Below are positions 50,578-61,777 of a DNA stretch of 64,000 nucleotides, in pieces. The notes beneath the pieces were generated by a model. That model did no database searches. It was not told the origin of the DNA and was given only the letters and a program-made list of their open reading frames with translations. Made by a program: the position numbers and the translations under genes. The DNA is from Paramecium sonneborni (Eukaryota; Ciliophora; Oligohymenophorea; Peniculida; Parameciidae). The stretch spans positions 299,061-363,060 of the forward strand of contig CAJJDN010000048.1 in the NCBI GenBank assembly GCA_905182985.1, given 5' to 3'. How positions within the stretch are numbered: position 1 is the first letter of the stretch; every line of letters begins with the position of its first letter.

Positions 50578-52131
50578 CTCTAAACAATACTTAGAGAATA
50601 AGCTAATTGATTTAAGAATTAAAAGTAAATGGCTTAGCAAATTTAGCACACAACCACAGCTTGTGCATAAGAATTAGATGAAGAGTATAACAAGTTGATT
50701 GAAATAAGCAAAAAGCTTTAAGAAAAATTAAGAGAAACTAACGATTAAAATCCTCCTGATCATGATGATCTTGAAGAAGATGAATTTGTACCAACTGAAT
50801 AGTTTATGAGTTTTAAAATGGATGAAGAAGAATTTTATTCAATTAATAATGAACTTTATGATGATAGACAATTAATTAGAAGACTTTCTTCTAAAAAAAT
50901 GTCTATGGCTGGAGTTTCTCCATTATTTTAGATACTTGAATAGCTAAGAATTCCTTAACCAATCAAATATAAAAATTTAATTAATAATGAAGCATTTAAA
51001 GATATGATTATTGGAATTGATGAGACAAGAGAATTATTACCTGCATTTAAAGATCCTAATGAAAGCATAAAGTTTGTTTCATTATTAAAAGATATGATAG
51101 GAAAGGATCTCACTAAAATTGCATTCCCAGTAACATTTAATGAACCTTTATCAATGCTCTAAAATTTATGTGAAAATTTAGAGTATTCAGAAATATTAGA
51201 TTAAGCAGATTCATTATCTAATAGTTGCGAAAGATTAGCCTATGTAATGGTATTTGCCGCAGCAGGATTATCTGCTACTATAAATAGGGTCAAAAAACCA
51301 TTCAATCCAATTTTAGGAGAAACATATGAATTTACTTGTCCTAAGTTTAAATATATTTCAGAATAAGTTTCACATCATCCACCAATATCTGTAGGTTATG
51401 CAGAAAATGATCATTTTGAATTTTTATCTGATAATAATGTAACTACTTCTTTTTGGGGTAAATCAATTACTGTAACACCTCTTGGTTGGGTCAATATTAA
51501 ATTAAAAAAATATTTAGATTAAATTGCATTTTAAAGATGTAAATCTTCTTTTAAGAATTTAATAATGGGACCTTAGTATCTAGACCATTATGGTGAAATG
51601 AAATTTAAAAATGAAATTACTGGAGATACAGGAACTCTTAAATTAATTGAAGGATCTTCAGAAGCCTCATGTGAATTAAAAGGTTTTGTTAAAGATAAAC
51701 AAGGAACTTAATATTGTACAATTTCAGGAAAATGGAATTCAGAAATAAGTATTTCTGTCGCTGGAATAAATAAAGTAATTTGGGTTCGTAATTAATTACC
51801 TTAAAAATGTGATTAGTAATATTTCTTTACTAGATTCGCATTACAATTAAATCATTTAAATAGATAACTATTAAAAACTTTACCACCTACTGATTCTAGA
51901 TTTAGACCTGATTAAAGAGCTTTAGAAAATAGTAATATTGATTTTGCAGCTATTGAAAAAACAAGATTAGAATAAAAATAACGATTAGCCAGAAAAGAAC
52001 TTCATGAGTAGAAAAAAGATCATGTTCCGAGATGGTTTCTATAAAAAAATGGAAAATATTTTTATGGATAAGAATATTGGAAGGTTAAGGAAACACCAGA
52101 ATTCTAAACATAAGCATTTGATATTTTTTGA
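50108..52131 (+). CDS. oxysterol-binding protein (PH + ORD)
   Basis: Lipid-transfer protein of the OSBP/ORP family, 658 aa after introns 50223-50247 and 50625-50646 (spliced length divisible by 3). Residues 1 to about 100 are a PH domain (MEGYLKKWVN, RYFILHEDSLIYC, KQKWLDALLYA) for phosphoinositide binding. A coiled-coil/acidic linker follows (EEYNKLIEISKKLQEKL, DHDDLEEDEF). The ORD spans about 260-590 with the signature EQVSHHPPISV near 402, NPILGETYEF and WWNS-like KWNSEIS. It ends in the usual basic WFLQKNGKYFYGQEYW segment. No FFAT motif was recognised with certainty. ORPs exchange sterol for PI4P at membrane contacts; that is family knowledge. The second intron contains an ATG that could be mistaken for a later start. 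The 5' part is falsely duplicated at 49008-49477. Confidence 0.93.
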
Positions 52132-52170
52132 ATTTAAACAAATTATTTTATTATAAAAGAAAATATTTTA

Positions 52171-53096
52171 ATGTCGACTTCTCAGCTCAGTTAACAACAG
52201 CAATTAAGAAAATAATAGTTTGAAGCATACCTTAATAAATAAGCAGATAAACTAAAGACTTTAAAAGACAGGAGATAGGAGATTAAACTTCAGACCAAAG
52301 ACCCTAAAGAATTATAATTGCATGTGTAAAAAGAGTTTCGCCAACTTTATGATAGTAAAAATAGTTTTAATAATAAGATATCATACAACCAATCAATTAA
52401 AAGACTATTAAGACTGAAGAATAAATTCAATAATTGATTGATGAATTTCAAGTTTTATTTTAATATTATGTTGATATCAATTATGCTTTAATTGCATATG
52501 ATAAATAGCAATATAAAGAAGTAAAATTTTAAATCTATTTCTAGTAATTAGATTAATTAGAATGTACAATATTTACTTTGAGATCCTAAATTATTCCAAG
52601 ATAAAAATTTAAGTTTTCAAAACCTTTTCCTAAAGGAAATCAACAACAAAATTAAATTTCAGAAGAAAAATAAAGCTTTTTCGAAAATGATTCTGTTGTT
52701 ATTACAAAAGAAAATTATTAGGAATCAATTAAATTAGAAAATGGTTCACTCTTATTAAAGAACTTAGATAATTCCCCTTTCAATGTTGAAGGGTCATTAG
52801 ATACATTTTATTTACATAGTCTAAAGAATGTAAAAGTTAAATTTGGAGATGTGAAGGGAAGTGTATGGGTTGATAAATGTGAAGGTTGTGAATTTTAAGG
52901 GAGCATGCATCAATTAAGAATTCATGATACTATTGATTGTTCATTCATAATCTATGTCACATCAAATCCTATTATAGAGAGATGCTCTAAATTATCCTTC
53001 ACTAAACTTGGAACTAAAGAAAATAATTTATTTGATTAAGTTCAAGATTTTAATTGGTTAAAACAAGAAAAATCACCAAATTTTAGCATTATTTGA
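52171..53096 (+). CDS. tubulin-binding cofactor C-like protein
   Basis: Predicted 292-aa protein with introns 52355-52377 and 52521-52544 (the latter 24 nt and in frame, so possibly retained). The N-terminal half is Q/K-rich helix (LRKQQFEAYLNKQADKLKTLK), matching the spectrin-like N-domain of TBCC. The C-terminal half is a TBCC beta-helix domain: VKVKFGDVKGSVWVDKCEGC, GSMHQLRIHDTIDCSFIIYV, with the QLRIH motif holding the arginine finger near 232, and ending in FNWLKQEKSPNFSII. TBCC stimulates GTP hydrolysis by tubulin in the D-E-tubulin complex and releases native dimer; the intact arginine suggests activity. Abundant tubulin demand in a ciliate fits. The gene starts 39 bp after the oxysterol-binding gene on the same strand. 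Confidence 0.88.
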
Positions 53097-53496
53097 ATGA
53101 TAATTTGTCTATGATATAAGAAATTTCAATTATATAATGTGTCCATACAAATTAAATTTAAGTTATTATTTGCATCTAATACAATTCATTTACTAATAGA
53201 AAGATAAATTATTTTTCATTTTTAATATTAGGCCTTCTCATATATTTTTGCTCTAAACTATATATAATTTATAATCTTAATTTTCAAATATTATCTGTAA
53301 ATGATTGTTTATTTTACTTTATAAATAATTTCATGTTTTCATGTTATTATTTTAATTTAATTTATATGTATTTACATCATTAATATATTTTTTATAATTC
53401 AAAGTCAAATCATTTATTTTGATATTATTTAATATAAATAATTTGAAATATTAATATATGTTATGTTTAACTTATTTTAATAATTTATTTAATGGA
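53097..53496. other. intergenic between convergent genes
   Basis: 400 bp of A/T-rich DNA between the stops of the cofactor C and P450 genes; nothing else seen. Confidence 0.6.
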
Positions 53497-55032
53497 TCAA
53501 ATTCTTTTTTCAAATAACAGACAATTATCTGGTTCAATACATTATAAAAGTTTGATTCCAAATCTAACTTACTTAACAGCTGGATTTAATAGAATTTTAT
53601 ATTTTCTAACAATTAATGCTATGATAATTCTTGCTTCCATCATTGCCATATGCTATCCAATACAATTTCTTTGTCCTGCTGCAAAAGGAATATGAATAAA
53701 TCCATTATCATTTTTAATTAAGTTTCCTTTTTTTAACCATCTTTTGTAATTAAATTCAATAGCATTATCAAAATGTGAGTCTTTAATACTACTGGAGTTT
53801 TTCATTTATACTACTACCCATCCTTTTTTTAATTTAATATCCTAAACCTATTTGTCATGTTTGACTTTTCTAAAAACTGTAAAAAGTACTGGATTCCTCA
53901 ATCTTAAAACTTCTTATATTAAAGCATTAATTTTTAAAAGTTTATTCAAATTTGATTCATTAATCTCATTATCTCCAATGACATCTTAGACCTCTTGTAA
54001 AATTTCAGATTAAATCTCAGGATATTTTGCCAAATAATATAAACAAGTTCCAGAAGTTGTGGCTGTTGTATCAGTACCAACAAAGAATAAAGTTATGAAT
54101 TGATGCAATATTTCTTCAATTTCTATCAATTATTCTTTTTATGTTTATTATTATTATTATTATTTTAAGTATTCAGTTACATATATATCTAAAAATACCA
54201 TTGAATCTTAATTTTGGATAGGGTTTTCCCTTAATTATTCAATTCTTTTCAGAATCAATTCCTTAACTTTAATTCTTACATTTGTAACTCTTTTAATTAT
54301 ATCTTTTTCTTATTTAGAAGGAAAAACTTCCCACATCTTTTCTCTAAATATTAAAGATTTAAGAAAATAGTATAAGCTTTCCAATTTAAATATCTACATT
54401 TCTCCAGTTAATTATGTAAGGGCTACTTAGGCATCTTTACCTTCTAATTAGAATCCTTCAGCTAGTTCACCAAAAAAGCTTTTTATTACTACTTCTCCTG
54501 TAATTCTAGCCATAAAATCAGTTAAATTCTTTTTATCATCTTATTCTGTTATACAATTGACAACTTTGTTTATCATTGGCAATCTTGATTTTAATTTTTC
54601 AAATGTAAATGCAGAACCTAAAAATGCTCTTTATCTTTTCCAACCTTCACCTTCTATCATTAATAATCCCCTTTAAGCAAATTAAGGTACCATAAATGGG
54701 TCGATTTTTTCAAAATCATAATGGTCTCGAAATGTATCCTTGAGATATTCAGACCCTGTTAATATGATACAAGGAGTAGCTAAATAATTTGATAAAATGA
54801 CTTATGCTTTAGGATTTTTTATAAGGGCCTGATAAATTGTGTGCATTACATCATTGTTAGTTTTTATTGATTACATTAATACACCTAATATTCCAGAAAT
54901 AGGATTAAACATTAGAATTGCTTTATCTCCTAATTATAACTTTAATAGGAGTAAAAGAACTATAGGTTTTATGATTAAGTAACCAATCATCAATCCTATC
55001 AAGGAAAGGATAATTAGAAAAGTTATTTCCAT
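53497..55032 (-). CDS. cytochrome P450
   Basis: Intronless frame of 511 codons for a microsomal-type haem monooxygenase. It starts MEITFLIILSLIGLMIGYLI, a membrane anchor. The I-helix oxygen-activation motif FFVGTDTTATTSG lies near 318-330, the ExxR motif is QEVLRLRNP (E and R three apart), the meander/PERF region follows (FDNAIEFNYKRWL), and the haem loop is PFAAGQRNCIGQHMAM with the cysteine ligand near 454. Length is normal. Substrate cannot be told from sequence; the CYP subfamily would need a tree. A polyQ-like stretch (KQQQQQQT, encoded about 54140-54165) is inserted before the I helix, unusual for P450s. The ATG at 55032 was chosen because it supplies the anchor. Confidence 0.93.
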
Positions 55033-55744
55033 TTATTTAATTATAAAATTTCAATAAAATTGCGCTTTTCAATCCTCTAAATTCCAAACAGGATAAATTA
55101 GCATTCTTTATAGTAATTAATTTATAACAGAAATAAAATGTTTCATATTAATTCATAATCTAAGATTGAGTATCATTATCATAACATTAAAATTATAATT
55201 CATATTATTTTTAATTAATTAAAAAATTTATTAAATACAAATACATCAATTCCATAAATCAGGAATTTTTCAGAAAGAAATTATTTATATATACATTTTA
55301 TTATTATTATATTAATTTAATTTACATTCACAAATGATAGTTATTATTTGCAAGTTTAGGATTAAATAATTCATTTAAGATTTTAGCGAAATCTTTGATT
55401 AAATTAAATTCTTAAAATTTTCTATTTTCAAATGATTTTTTGGGCAATATTAATTTTTCAAAATAATCCTATAAATTTATTTAGAAAAATAAAATAAATT
55501 TGAAAATACTGCCTTAAAGAAATTACTAGTTTTAAAATTTTATTAATTTTATTATTAGAAGGTTATTGTAGCTTCTTAAAATATTTATTAAAAATAATTA
55601 CTTCTTAATTAATTAACATTAAAGTCTTCATTTATTAATCGCATCTTTGAAAAAATATTAGAAAAAGTTTTGATTTAAGATATTTGGAAGTTTATAAGTG
55701 GAGTAGTTAAATATAATTTAAAATTAGGTATATTTAATGGAATT
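55033..55744. other. intergenic, no gene seen
   Basis: About 710 bp of AT-rich DNA upstream of the divergent P450 gene and of the small gene at 55745. Contains their promoters; no other coding signal found. Confidence 0.55.
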
Positions 55745-56102
55745 ATGGTTGTGGAAAATATGAATTTAAAATCAACATCGTCGAGCCGCGGGAAATACCA
55801 AAATAGCCAACCATACATATATTTGGAAAATTAAATTCCCCAGAAGATAGTTTTTGCTACTTTGATTCAATAATCTGAATAGATTTTGATGATAATCGAG
55901 TAATGTTAAAATTAGCATAACAATTATTGATAATATTTAAATGAAAATTATGAATATCTACATGAGATTTGAGACAATTTAAAACTGGATTAATAATAAA
56001 ATAAAAATTGTTAAAAGAGTTATATAGTATGAATAAGCTGTTTAAATAACTAGATTGAGGATATTGATAAAGGCAGATATTTTTAGGTAGTTCAAAGAAT
56101 GA
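55745..56102 (+). CDS. possible small protein, function unknown
   Basis: Tentative 113-aa gene starting MVVENMNLKSTSSSRGKYQNS and ending FRQFKE before TGA 56100-56102. To keep the frame a 16-nt intron (about 55898-55913, GTAATG...TTAG) must be assumed, shorter than usual here, so a frameshift or decay is possible. The beginning includes a GC-rich patch (55788-55800) coding SSSRG, out of keeping with the surroundings. The middle and end read as helix (LIQQSEQILMII, RFETIQNWINNKIKIVKRV). It would converge on the RING gene with 36 bp between stops, normal spacing for this genome. The opposite strand also has a partial open frame, but with poorer composition. Confidence 0.4.
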
Positions 56103-56138
56103 AGGAAGATAACATATCAATAAATAAAATAATTGTTT

Positions 56139-57984
56139 TCAAATGGTTACTTAGATACCATACTTTTTAATTTCTTCTATCTTTTTTTTAGCTTTAGCGA
56201 GGGTGATATTATTATTGCCATTCAAATAGATTTGTTTGCATTCAAAATGTTTTTTAAGTTTGGCAATATTTAATATTTAATCTAATGCTTTTTCAGTTAA
56301 TGTGTTGGATTATAGATGCAATGCTGTAACACTGTAAAATATACTTAACCTCAATACCTAGATTCTTCAATGACTGATAGTAACTTAGCAAAAAGATCAT
56401 CAGTAATTTTACATTTACTCATTTTTAAGACTTTGACAATTTTTTTATTTTTTAGTGCTTCATCTATGGCTAAAATTAATTGCTCAGTTACATCTAAAAT
56501 AGTATAATTTTTACCAAGAGTAGAGAAGTCAATCATTTCAAATTTTTCAAACATAGCAAGTGTATTAATAATTTTATCATGTAATTTTGGATCTTTATTA
56601 AATTTTTAGACTTTAGTAAATTTGGAGGATGATAGCTTATTTCTGTTAGTATTTGGGGGAATTATTTCAGATGGTTCAGTTTATAAAAGTGTGACACTTC
56701 TATCTTTTCTTTAGAATTATCCTGGTGTTGATTAACTAAAAAAATTAGATTTTCCAACATTATATTGAGGAGAGGCTGGTTATGTTGGTTATTAAGAAAT
56801 GTACATTGATTATGTTAATTTTTCATCTTTGATATCTTAATATATGATATCAGAATCAGTTAATTTATCTTCTCTATCTAATAATAATTAATCTTATAGT
56901 TTATTTTCATGAGGAAATTAATTTTTAATATTCTCAATAGGTATAAAAAAGTGTTATTGATCAGAGATTAATTTAACTTGAATATCAATTTAAGAAAATT
57001 AATTTTAAATTTTAGTAATTAATTATGAACCATTTTCTTTGCTATTTCCTAATTCTTTAGGATCCATTTTTAATTTATTTTAAGTTTTTTCAACAAAAAA
57101 TTCATTTAATTGATTTCCTGTATGTGATAACCATTTATCTGCTTAATCTTTAAGTTATATAAATTCTGATTCAATTTTTCTCTTGTTATTTTCATATTAT
57201 TGATTATAATTATTAGTGATTTTAGATTTGAATTCTTCTTTAATAAAATTTAATTCATCAAATAGTTCATTAAACTTGGCATCAATAGATTATAATTTAG
57301 AATCCTTAGATTAGAGTATTTTGTTTTAAAATTCTTGAATATAAGTTTTTAGTTAGATATTGGAACTCATTTGTTTAACAACTTCATATATAGTAGTAAT
57401 ATCATAAAATGTTTATTCCATTTCTTTGACATAGATTTCAATAGGTTTGTAATTATGAAATTTATGATTTCCAAATAAAGCACAATTAACACATATATAT
57501 TGTCCATCTTCTTAACATACTAATTCTAATGGTTTTGAATGAATTGGACATAAATCTCCTTAGTCATCTTTAATCGGCAATATTTCACATGAATGTGATT
57601 GAGATATATTCTTATTTAGATTGATATTTGATTAACTATCTCCTGAAAATTCACTAACATCTTCTGCTGAAATTCTGGGAATAGCATCTTCTGGAGTTAC
57701 ATAAGTATGACATCTTTGAACAGTTCGTTTCTTTTTTAATAAGACTATAATGCTTTGATTAATAGGAAAGAATTTGATTTCTCTATCAACTTGACATTCG
57801 ATGCTTAATTTATATCTGATGGAATATACTTGTCTTCATTGCACACTAAGTTTAATTTTGATGAGATATATTGAGTTACACATAACTAACAGATTGAATG
57901 ACCACAGGATGGGAGGACATGTGGACTTCTATCCTGTAAATTAAACTCTTGTTAACATTAACAACATTAAAATTCTTTATCCAT
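56139..57984 (-). CDS. RING / B-box / coiled-coil protein with LRR-like C-terminus
   Basis: Predicted 597-aa protein with introns 56332-56357 and 57804-57829 (spliced length divisible by 3). Residues 1-60 form a RING-type cluster: C.C at 7-10, SCGHSICQLC near 27-36, VCNED and a terminal FPINQSII. A B-box follows near 150-195 (CPIHSKPLELVCQEDGQYIC, C.LFGNHKFH). Residues about 200-350 are coiled coil (KDSKLQSIDAKFNELFDEL, NKRKIESEFIQLKDQ). This is the TRIM-like order, implying a ubiquitin ligase (family inference). The C-terminal 120 residues look like leucine-rich repeats (VLKMSKCKITDDL, ALHLQSNTLTEKAL, IYLNGNNNITLAKA). The ATG lies 6 nt after the TGA of the upstream coiled-coil gene, in the same frame, so a single longer protein or a readthrough product is possible. 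Confidence 0.8.
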
Positions 57985-57990
57985 ATAAAA

Positions 57991-58991
57991 TCAATTTATT
58001 CTAAAGAGATTGTTTTTGTTAATTGTTATCCTATCTGCAGGTAATCTCTTAATCTCCTCTTTTTTAGCACTCATAGATCGATTCTTACTTTAAGTTACTT
58101 TCAATTTCATTAAATATTATTCTTCTGCTTCTTCTAATTCTGTTACTCTCATCTATCTTTCTTTAAATTACTATGCCTCTTTTATAATCTTCTATTTGTA
58201 ATTATATTATCCTTCTTATTATTTCTATTATCAATTATTATTATACTATTTGCTATTATATAATCTTATCTTATTAATGTTTAAGATGAGCTTATCTTAT
58301 TAACTTATGAGATTTACAATTTGTCCCATATATTTCATTCTATGTTTATAGTTTTGCTAGAGAAACGTTCATTTTATATTCTTTATTTAAAAATGAATGA
58401 GTTTCGGAATATACTTATTTCTCTAAAAAATACATATATTCATTACAATTATCAACATTCTGACTTCTTTTCATTCTCTCCATTTTTGACATATTAGCTC
58501 TTTAAGAATATTCATCCAATTTCTTTTATCTTACCTCCTCTATGAATTACTAATCATATTTTTTATATTATATTTATATACCTTTCTCTATTAATCATCA
58601 TTCACTCTAGATTTAGTAGAAATTATTGATTATATTTCATTACTTGTTCTAGAGATATTTCTTTAACCAATTATATCTTAGTGTTAAATATGATTCAATC
58701 GAGACTTCAATAGTTTTATGTTATCATCTTGCTATCGGTTTATTTTACGAACTTAATTAAGTTTCAGATCCAGTAACTCTCTCATACTATTTATTGCACT
58801 CTTACCCTGCATCATTATAATTTATATTTTAAGTTGGAGACTAGGTCGAGCTTGTAGGCATATTACCCTAAGAATGAAGGATTCGGCTTAATTTTGGGTA
58901 CATTAATATTAATTTATTTTATTTCTTAATTCATCTATAACTCCTATCTCTTCTTTCTCAACTATTCATAACAAACTTATTCATTTTTCAT
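57991..58991 (-). CDS. coiled-coil protein, function unknown
   Basis: Predicted 306-aa protein with introns 58225-58246, 58550-58581 (32 nt) and 58841-58866 (spliced length divisible by 3). It starts MKNEQVCYEQLRKKRQELQ and is helical and charged nearly throughout (INSMRELLDLKLNQVRKINRQQ, IKEAQQFKERQMRVTELEEAEEQYL), with a serine/arginine-rich stretch near 105-135 (QRNISRTSNEIQ, STKSRV). It ends RLPADRITINKNNLFRIN before TGA 57991-57993. No domain recognised. An internal ATG at 58815 was rejected as the start because the upstream exon is clearly coding and joins through a canonical 26-nt GTA...TAG intron. The stop is followed after 6 nt, in frame, by the ATG of the RING gene. Confidence 0.7.
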
Positions 58992-59290
58992 CTATTTCTT
59001 AGTACTTCTTTAAATAAATAGCCAAATTTTCGTTTCCTAATTTATTTCTAAGGATATTATAAATTAAGATAATATGCATTCTAAACTTTTTTATAAATGC
59101 AATTTATAATTCTTTTATTAACTTTCACATCTATATTTAAATTGCAATTTTTAATATGAAATCTGAAATCTGAAATCTGAAATCTTAAAGTATTTTTATT
59201 TATAAATATATCGAATCAACATTTCATATCTCTTCTATGCAATCTTATAAAAAAGCATTTTTTTAATAATTTATATTTAATAAAAAAATT
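58992..59290. other. intergenic with short tandem repeat
   Basis: About 300 bp between the coiled-coil gene and the transferase gene. Four perfect copies of TGAAATC lie at 59157-59184. Otherwise A/T-rich. Confidence 0.7.
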
Positions 59291-60609
59291 TCAATCTATT
59301 TTTTATTTCTTTTTTTAATATTATTCATCTTTTAAAAGATTAATTCTATGAAAACGAGACTTAAAATGTTATTCTATTTCAAATGGTCCATTCATTGTTT
59401 TATTACATAATTCACAAACTTATTTTTTCCAATTTTATCTTGATTTTAAGTTTTATGTTTATTTATACTTTTTTATCATATCAGGAGTTATTATTGTTAT
59501 ATTTTATAAATTTAATTAGCTAATATTAAATAACTCATCTCCCAATTTATCTTCTTAAAATAATTAACAAAATAAACTATAAATTTTTTAAGCAGGAACT
59601 ATAACTTATTCTTTAAATGTTTGAATTGATTCAAATTCTAATAAAAATAACCTATTTGCTATTAGATCAATTTTAGAATTACATAGAATTCTATTCTTAA
59701 TCCATTATATTTATTTCTTTGTATATCCCATAGTATCATTAATTAATTTTTCAGCTCCTTCTTTTAATAATTCATTAAACTTTTCATCTACATTTGGAAA
59801 TTATAAACCTGATTCTTTATAATATTAATAAACTTTATCAAATTATCTATATCCAATACTTTATAACACTCCGCCAACTTTATTTTAATTATTCTATAAT
59901 CTCTCAAAAACTCTTAATATTTCTTCAGTTCCCCCTTAATCAAGCATTTCATGAATTCTTTAAGTTACTTTTATCTTTAGATCTTCATTTTTTTTCCATT
60001 TTGGCCAAAATATAAGGAAATTATTGCTTCTTAATTAACAAAATTCAGAATGATGATCTAATTATTCAGATGGTAATTATCCTGTGCTTAAAAAATATTT
60101 TATTTAATTTTTGATCCTTCTATGATCATTAGGATGAAATTTTTCAGTAGCTAAAGGATCAATCTATTTTAAATATTCATATGGTTCTTTGCCATTTAAA
60201 TTTAATTCAGCTTCTTAAACTACTTAATTTTCTTCATTTTCTTAATTAAATAAGATTGATTCTATATAATAATGAGTACCTCCTACTAAAACTGGAATTT
60301 TCCCTTTAGATTACAATTCTTCAATTTTTTAGATTGTTACTAACATAGTTTATAAAAGATTTTACTATTTTTCCATTGTTTACGATTAAAACCTTCAGAA
60401 TCTAAATCAAGTAAATCAATTCCGTGATGCTTTCTAATCTATTATTCTTCAGCTGTAGCTTTTGCAGTCATAATATTAGCATCCTTATATATTTACATAG
60501 AATCACAAGAAATAATCTCATAATTGTCTATTCCTAAGTTCAAAGATAAATTTGTTTTTCCTGCTGCTGTTGTACCAATAATATACACAATTAACCCATT
60601 GTTATTCAT
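59291..60609 (-). CDS. tRNA dimethylallyltransferase
   Basis: Predicted 430-aa enzyme that transfers a dimethylallyl group to N6 of adenosine 37 in tRNAs reading codons that begin with U. One 26-nt intron (60340-60365); spliced length divisible by 3. The N-terminus has the P-loop-like GTTAAGKT (about 11-18), followed by SCDSMQIYKDANIMTAKAT, VGGTHYYIESI, and the HPNDHRRIKNQI segment, all conserved in the MiaA/Mod5/TRIT1 family. QSIGYRQF and a TKKQIQWIKNR helix follow. The C-terminus carries a matrin-type C2H2 finger (VCELCNKTMNG, then HFKSRFH), as in eukaryotic cytosolic/mitochondrial enzymes. Reassigned glutamine codons do not begin with U-A-C/U, so any link to the ciliate code is speculation. 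Confidence 0.92.
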
Positions 60610-60740
60610 TAACTTTAGTTTTATTAAAAATTATAAATAGCACTCAGATTTTAACTAATTTCTTCTTTTTTACATTAAGAACATTAAGCAATTAAAATCA
60701 TTATTCTTCTATATATTAACAAATTTATTTATATCATTTT

Positions 60741-61737
60741 ATGTTTCCAATATTTCTTTTGCTCCCTATTTCAATTATTATGAAAAAAACATCAGACCAA
60801 GACATAATACATGCTATTGATTGTGGAAATTATATGAGATATCATTCTTTTAATGGTATTAAATATAAGAGTGTAAATATATTTAATTATGTTTAAAGGA
60901 TAGATTCTTTTAAGGTTCTTCATAATTTATTGATTATAATAATAAGATAGAAATTATATAAATAAAAGAAACACTTGATTAAGATATATTTCAAACTTAG
61001 AGATAAGGATTCAATTTTTTTTATTAACTTCCATTAAATATGAATTCATCTGAAATTTAAAATTTCATATTGATGCTCGATTTTGCTGAAGTATTTTTAA
61101 TCATTTAAAATAGTTACAATACTCGAATAGTAATGAAAGAATATTCGAAGTATATTTAGGAAATAAATTGATAATAGCGAATTTAGATATTTATAAAGAA
61201 GTTGGAAGGGAAACTGCTTTAACAATAGAAATTCATTTTTAAATATAAGGTTAAGAGGCGTTTTATAAAGATGAATTATTATTAGGTGCAATAAATAAAA
61301 AAAATGAATTGATAATTCGGTTAAAAGCAATTAAAAATTAAGCATCGATAGCTGGTATAATATTGAAGTTTGGAGGAAAGTAAAATAATTAAAGTGATGT
61401 TGAAGAGAGAAAAATTCGAAGAAATCCAATAAAAGGAATAGATGGATTAAAGAAATTATCAGATGAAAGTTTGAAAATAGTAGAATAAGAAGTGAAAGAA
61501 AATTAAAAGGATAGGGATTAGAATGAGGATTAAGAGGATAAAAGGATCTAAATAATGGAGATAAAATTATTAGAATTTTCAAAAAGATTAATGACTTTAA
61601 TAATATAAACACCTTTAGGTATTTTACTGGGAAGTAGTTTTTTATTGATATGTTTGATTACATTGTGGGAGTTAAGAGAGAATAGAAAACAAGAGAATAA
61701 GAATATAGGAAATATAAAGGATATAAAATAAGATTGA
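60741..61737 (+). CDS. malectin-domain type I membrane protein
   Basis: Predicted 315-aa protein with introns 60873-60898 and 61091-61113 (spliced length divisible by 3). A signal peptide (MFPIFLLLPISIIM) precedes a malectin domain at about 22-185: AIDCGNY, a DIFQTQRQGFNFFYQLPL segment and LDFAE, the diagnostic core of malectin; the last is completed next to a splice site. An acidic/basic helical linker follows (LKKLSDESLKIVEQE). Then comes a single membrane helix near 272-292 (GILLGSSFLLICLITLW) and a short basic cytosolic tail. Animal malectin binds glucosylated N-glycans in the ER; a similar quality-control role is an inference. It is divergent from the transferase gene (131 bp between starts) and convergent with the lectin-like gene (40 bp between stops). 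Confidence 0.82.
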
Positions 61738-61777
61738 TGATGTTATAAATTGTATTTAATGTTAAGTTCAAAAAAAA

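Noticed and set aside
50629..50631. ATG at 50629 as the start of a PH-less oxysterol-binding protein
   Set aside because: It lies inside a canonical 22-nt intron (50625-50646). Splicing joins the PH domain to the ORD in one frame of the expected family layout.
58810..58815. ATG at 58815 as start of the coiled-coil gene
   Set aside because: The upstream sequence codes well and joins in frame through a 26-nt GTA...TAG intron (58841-58866), moving the start to 58991.
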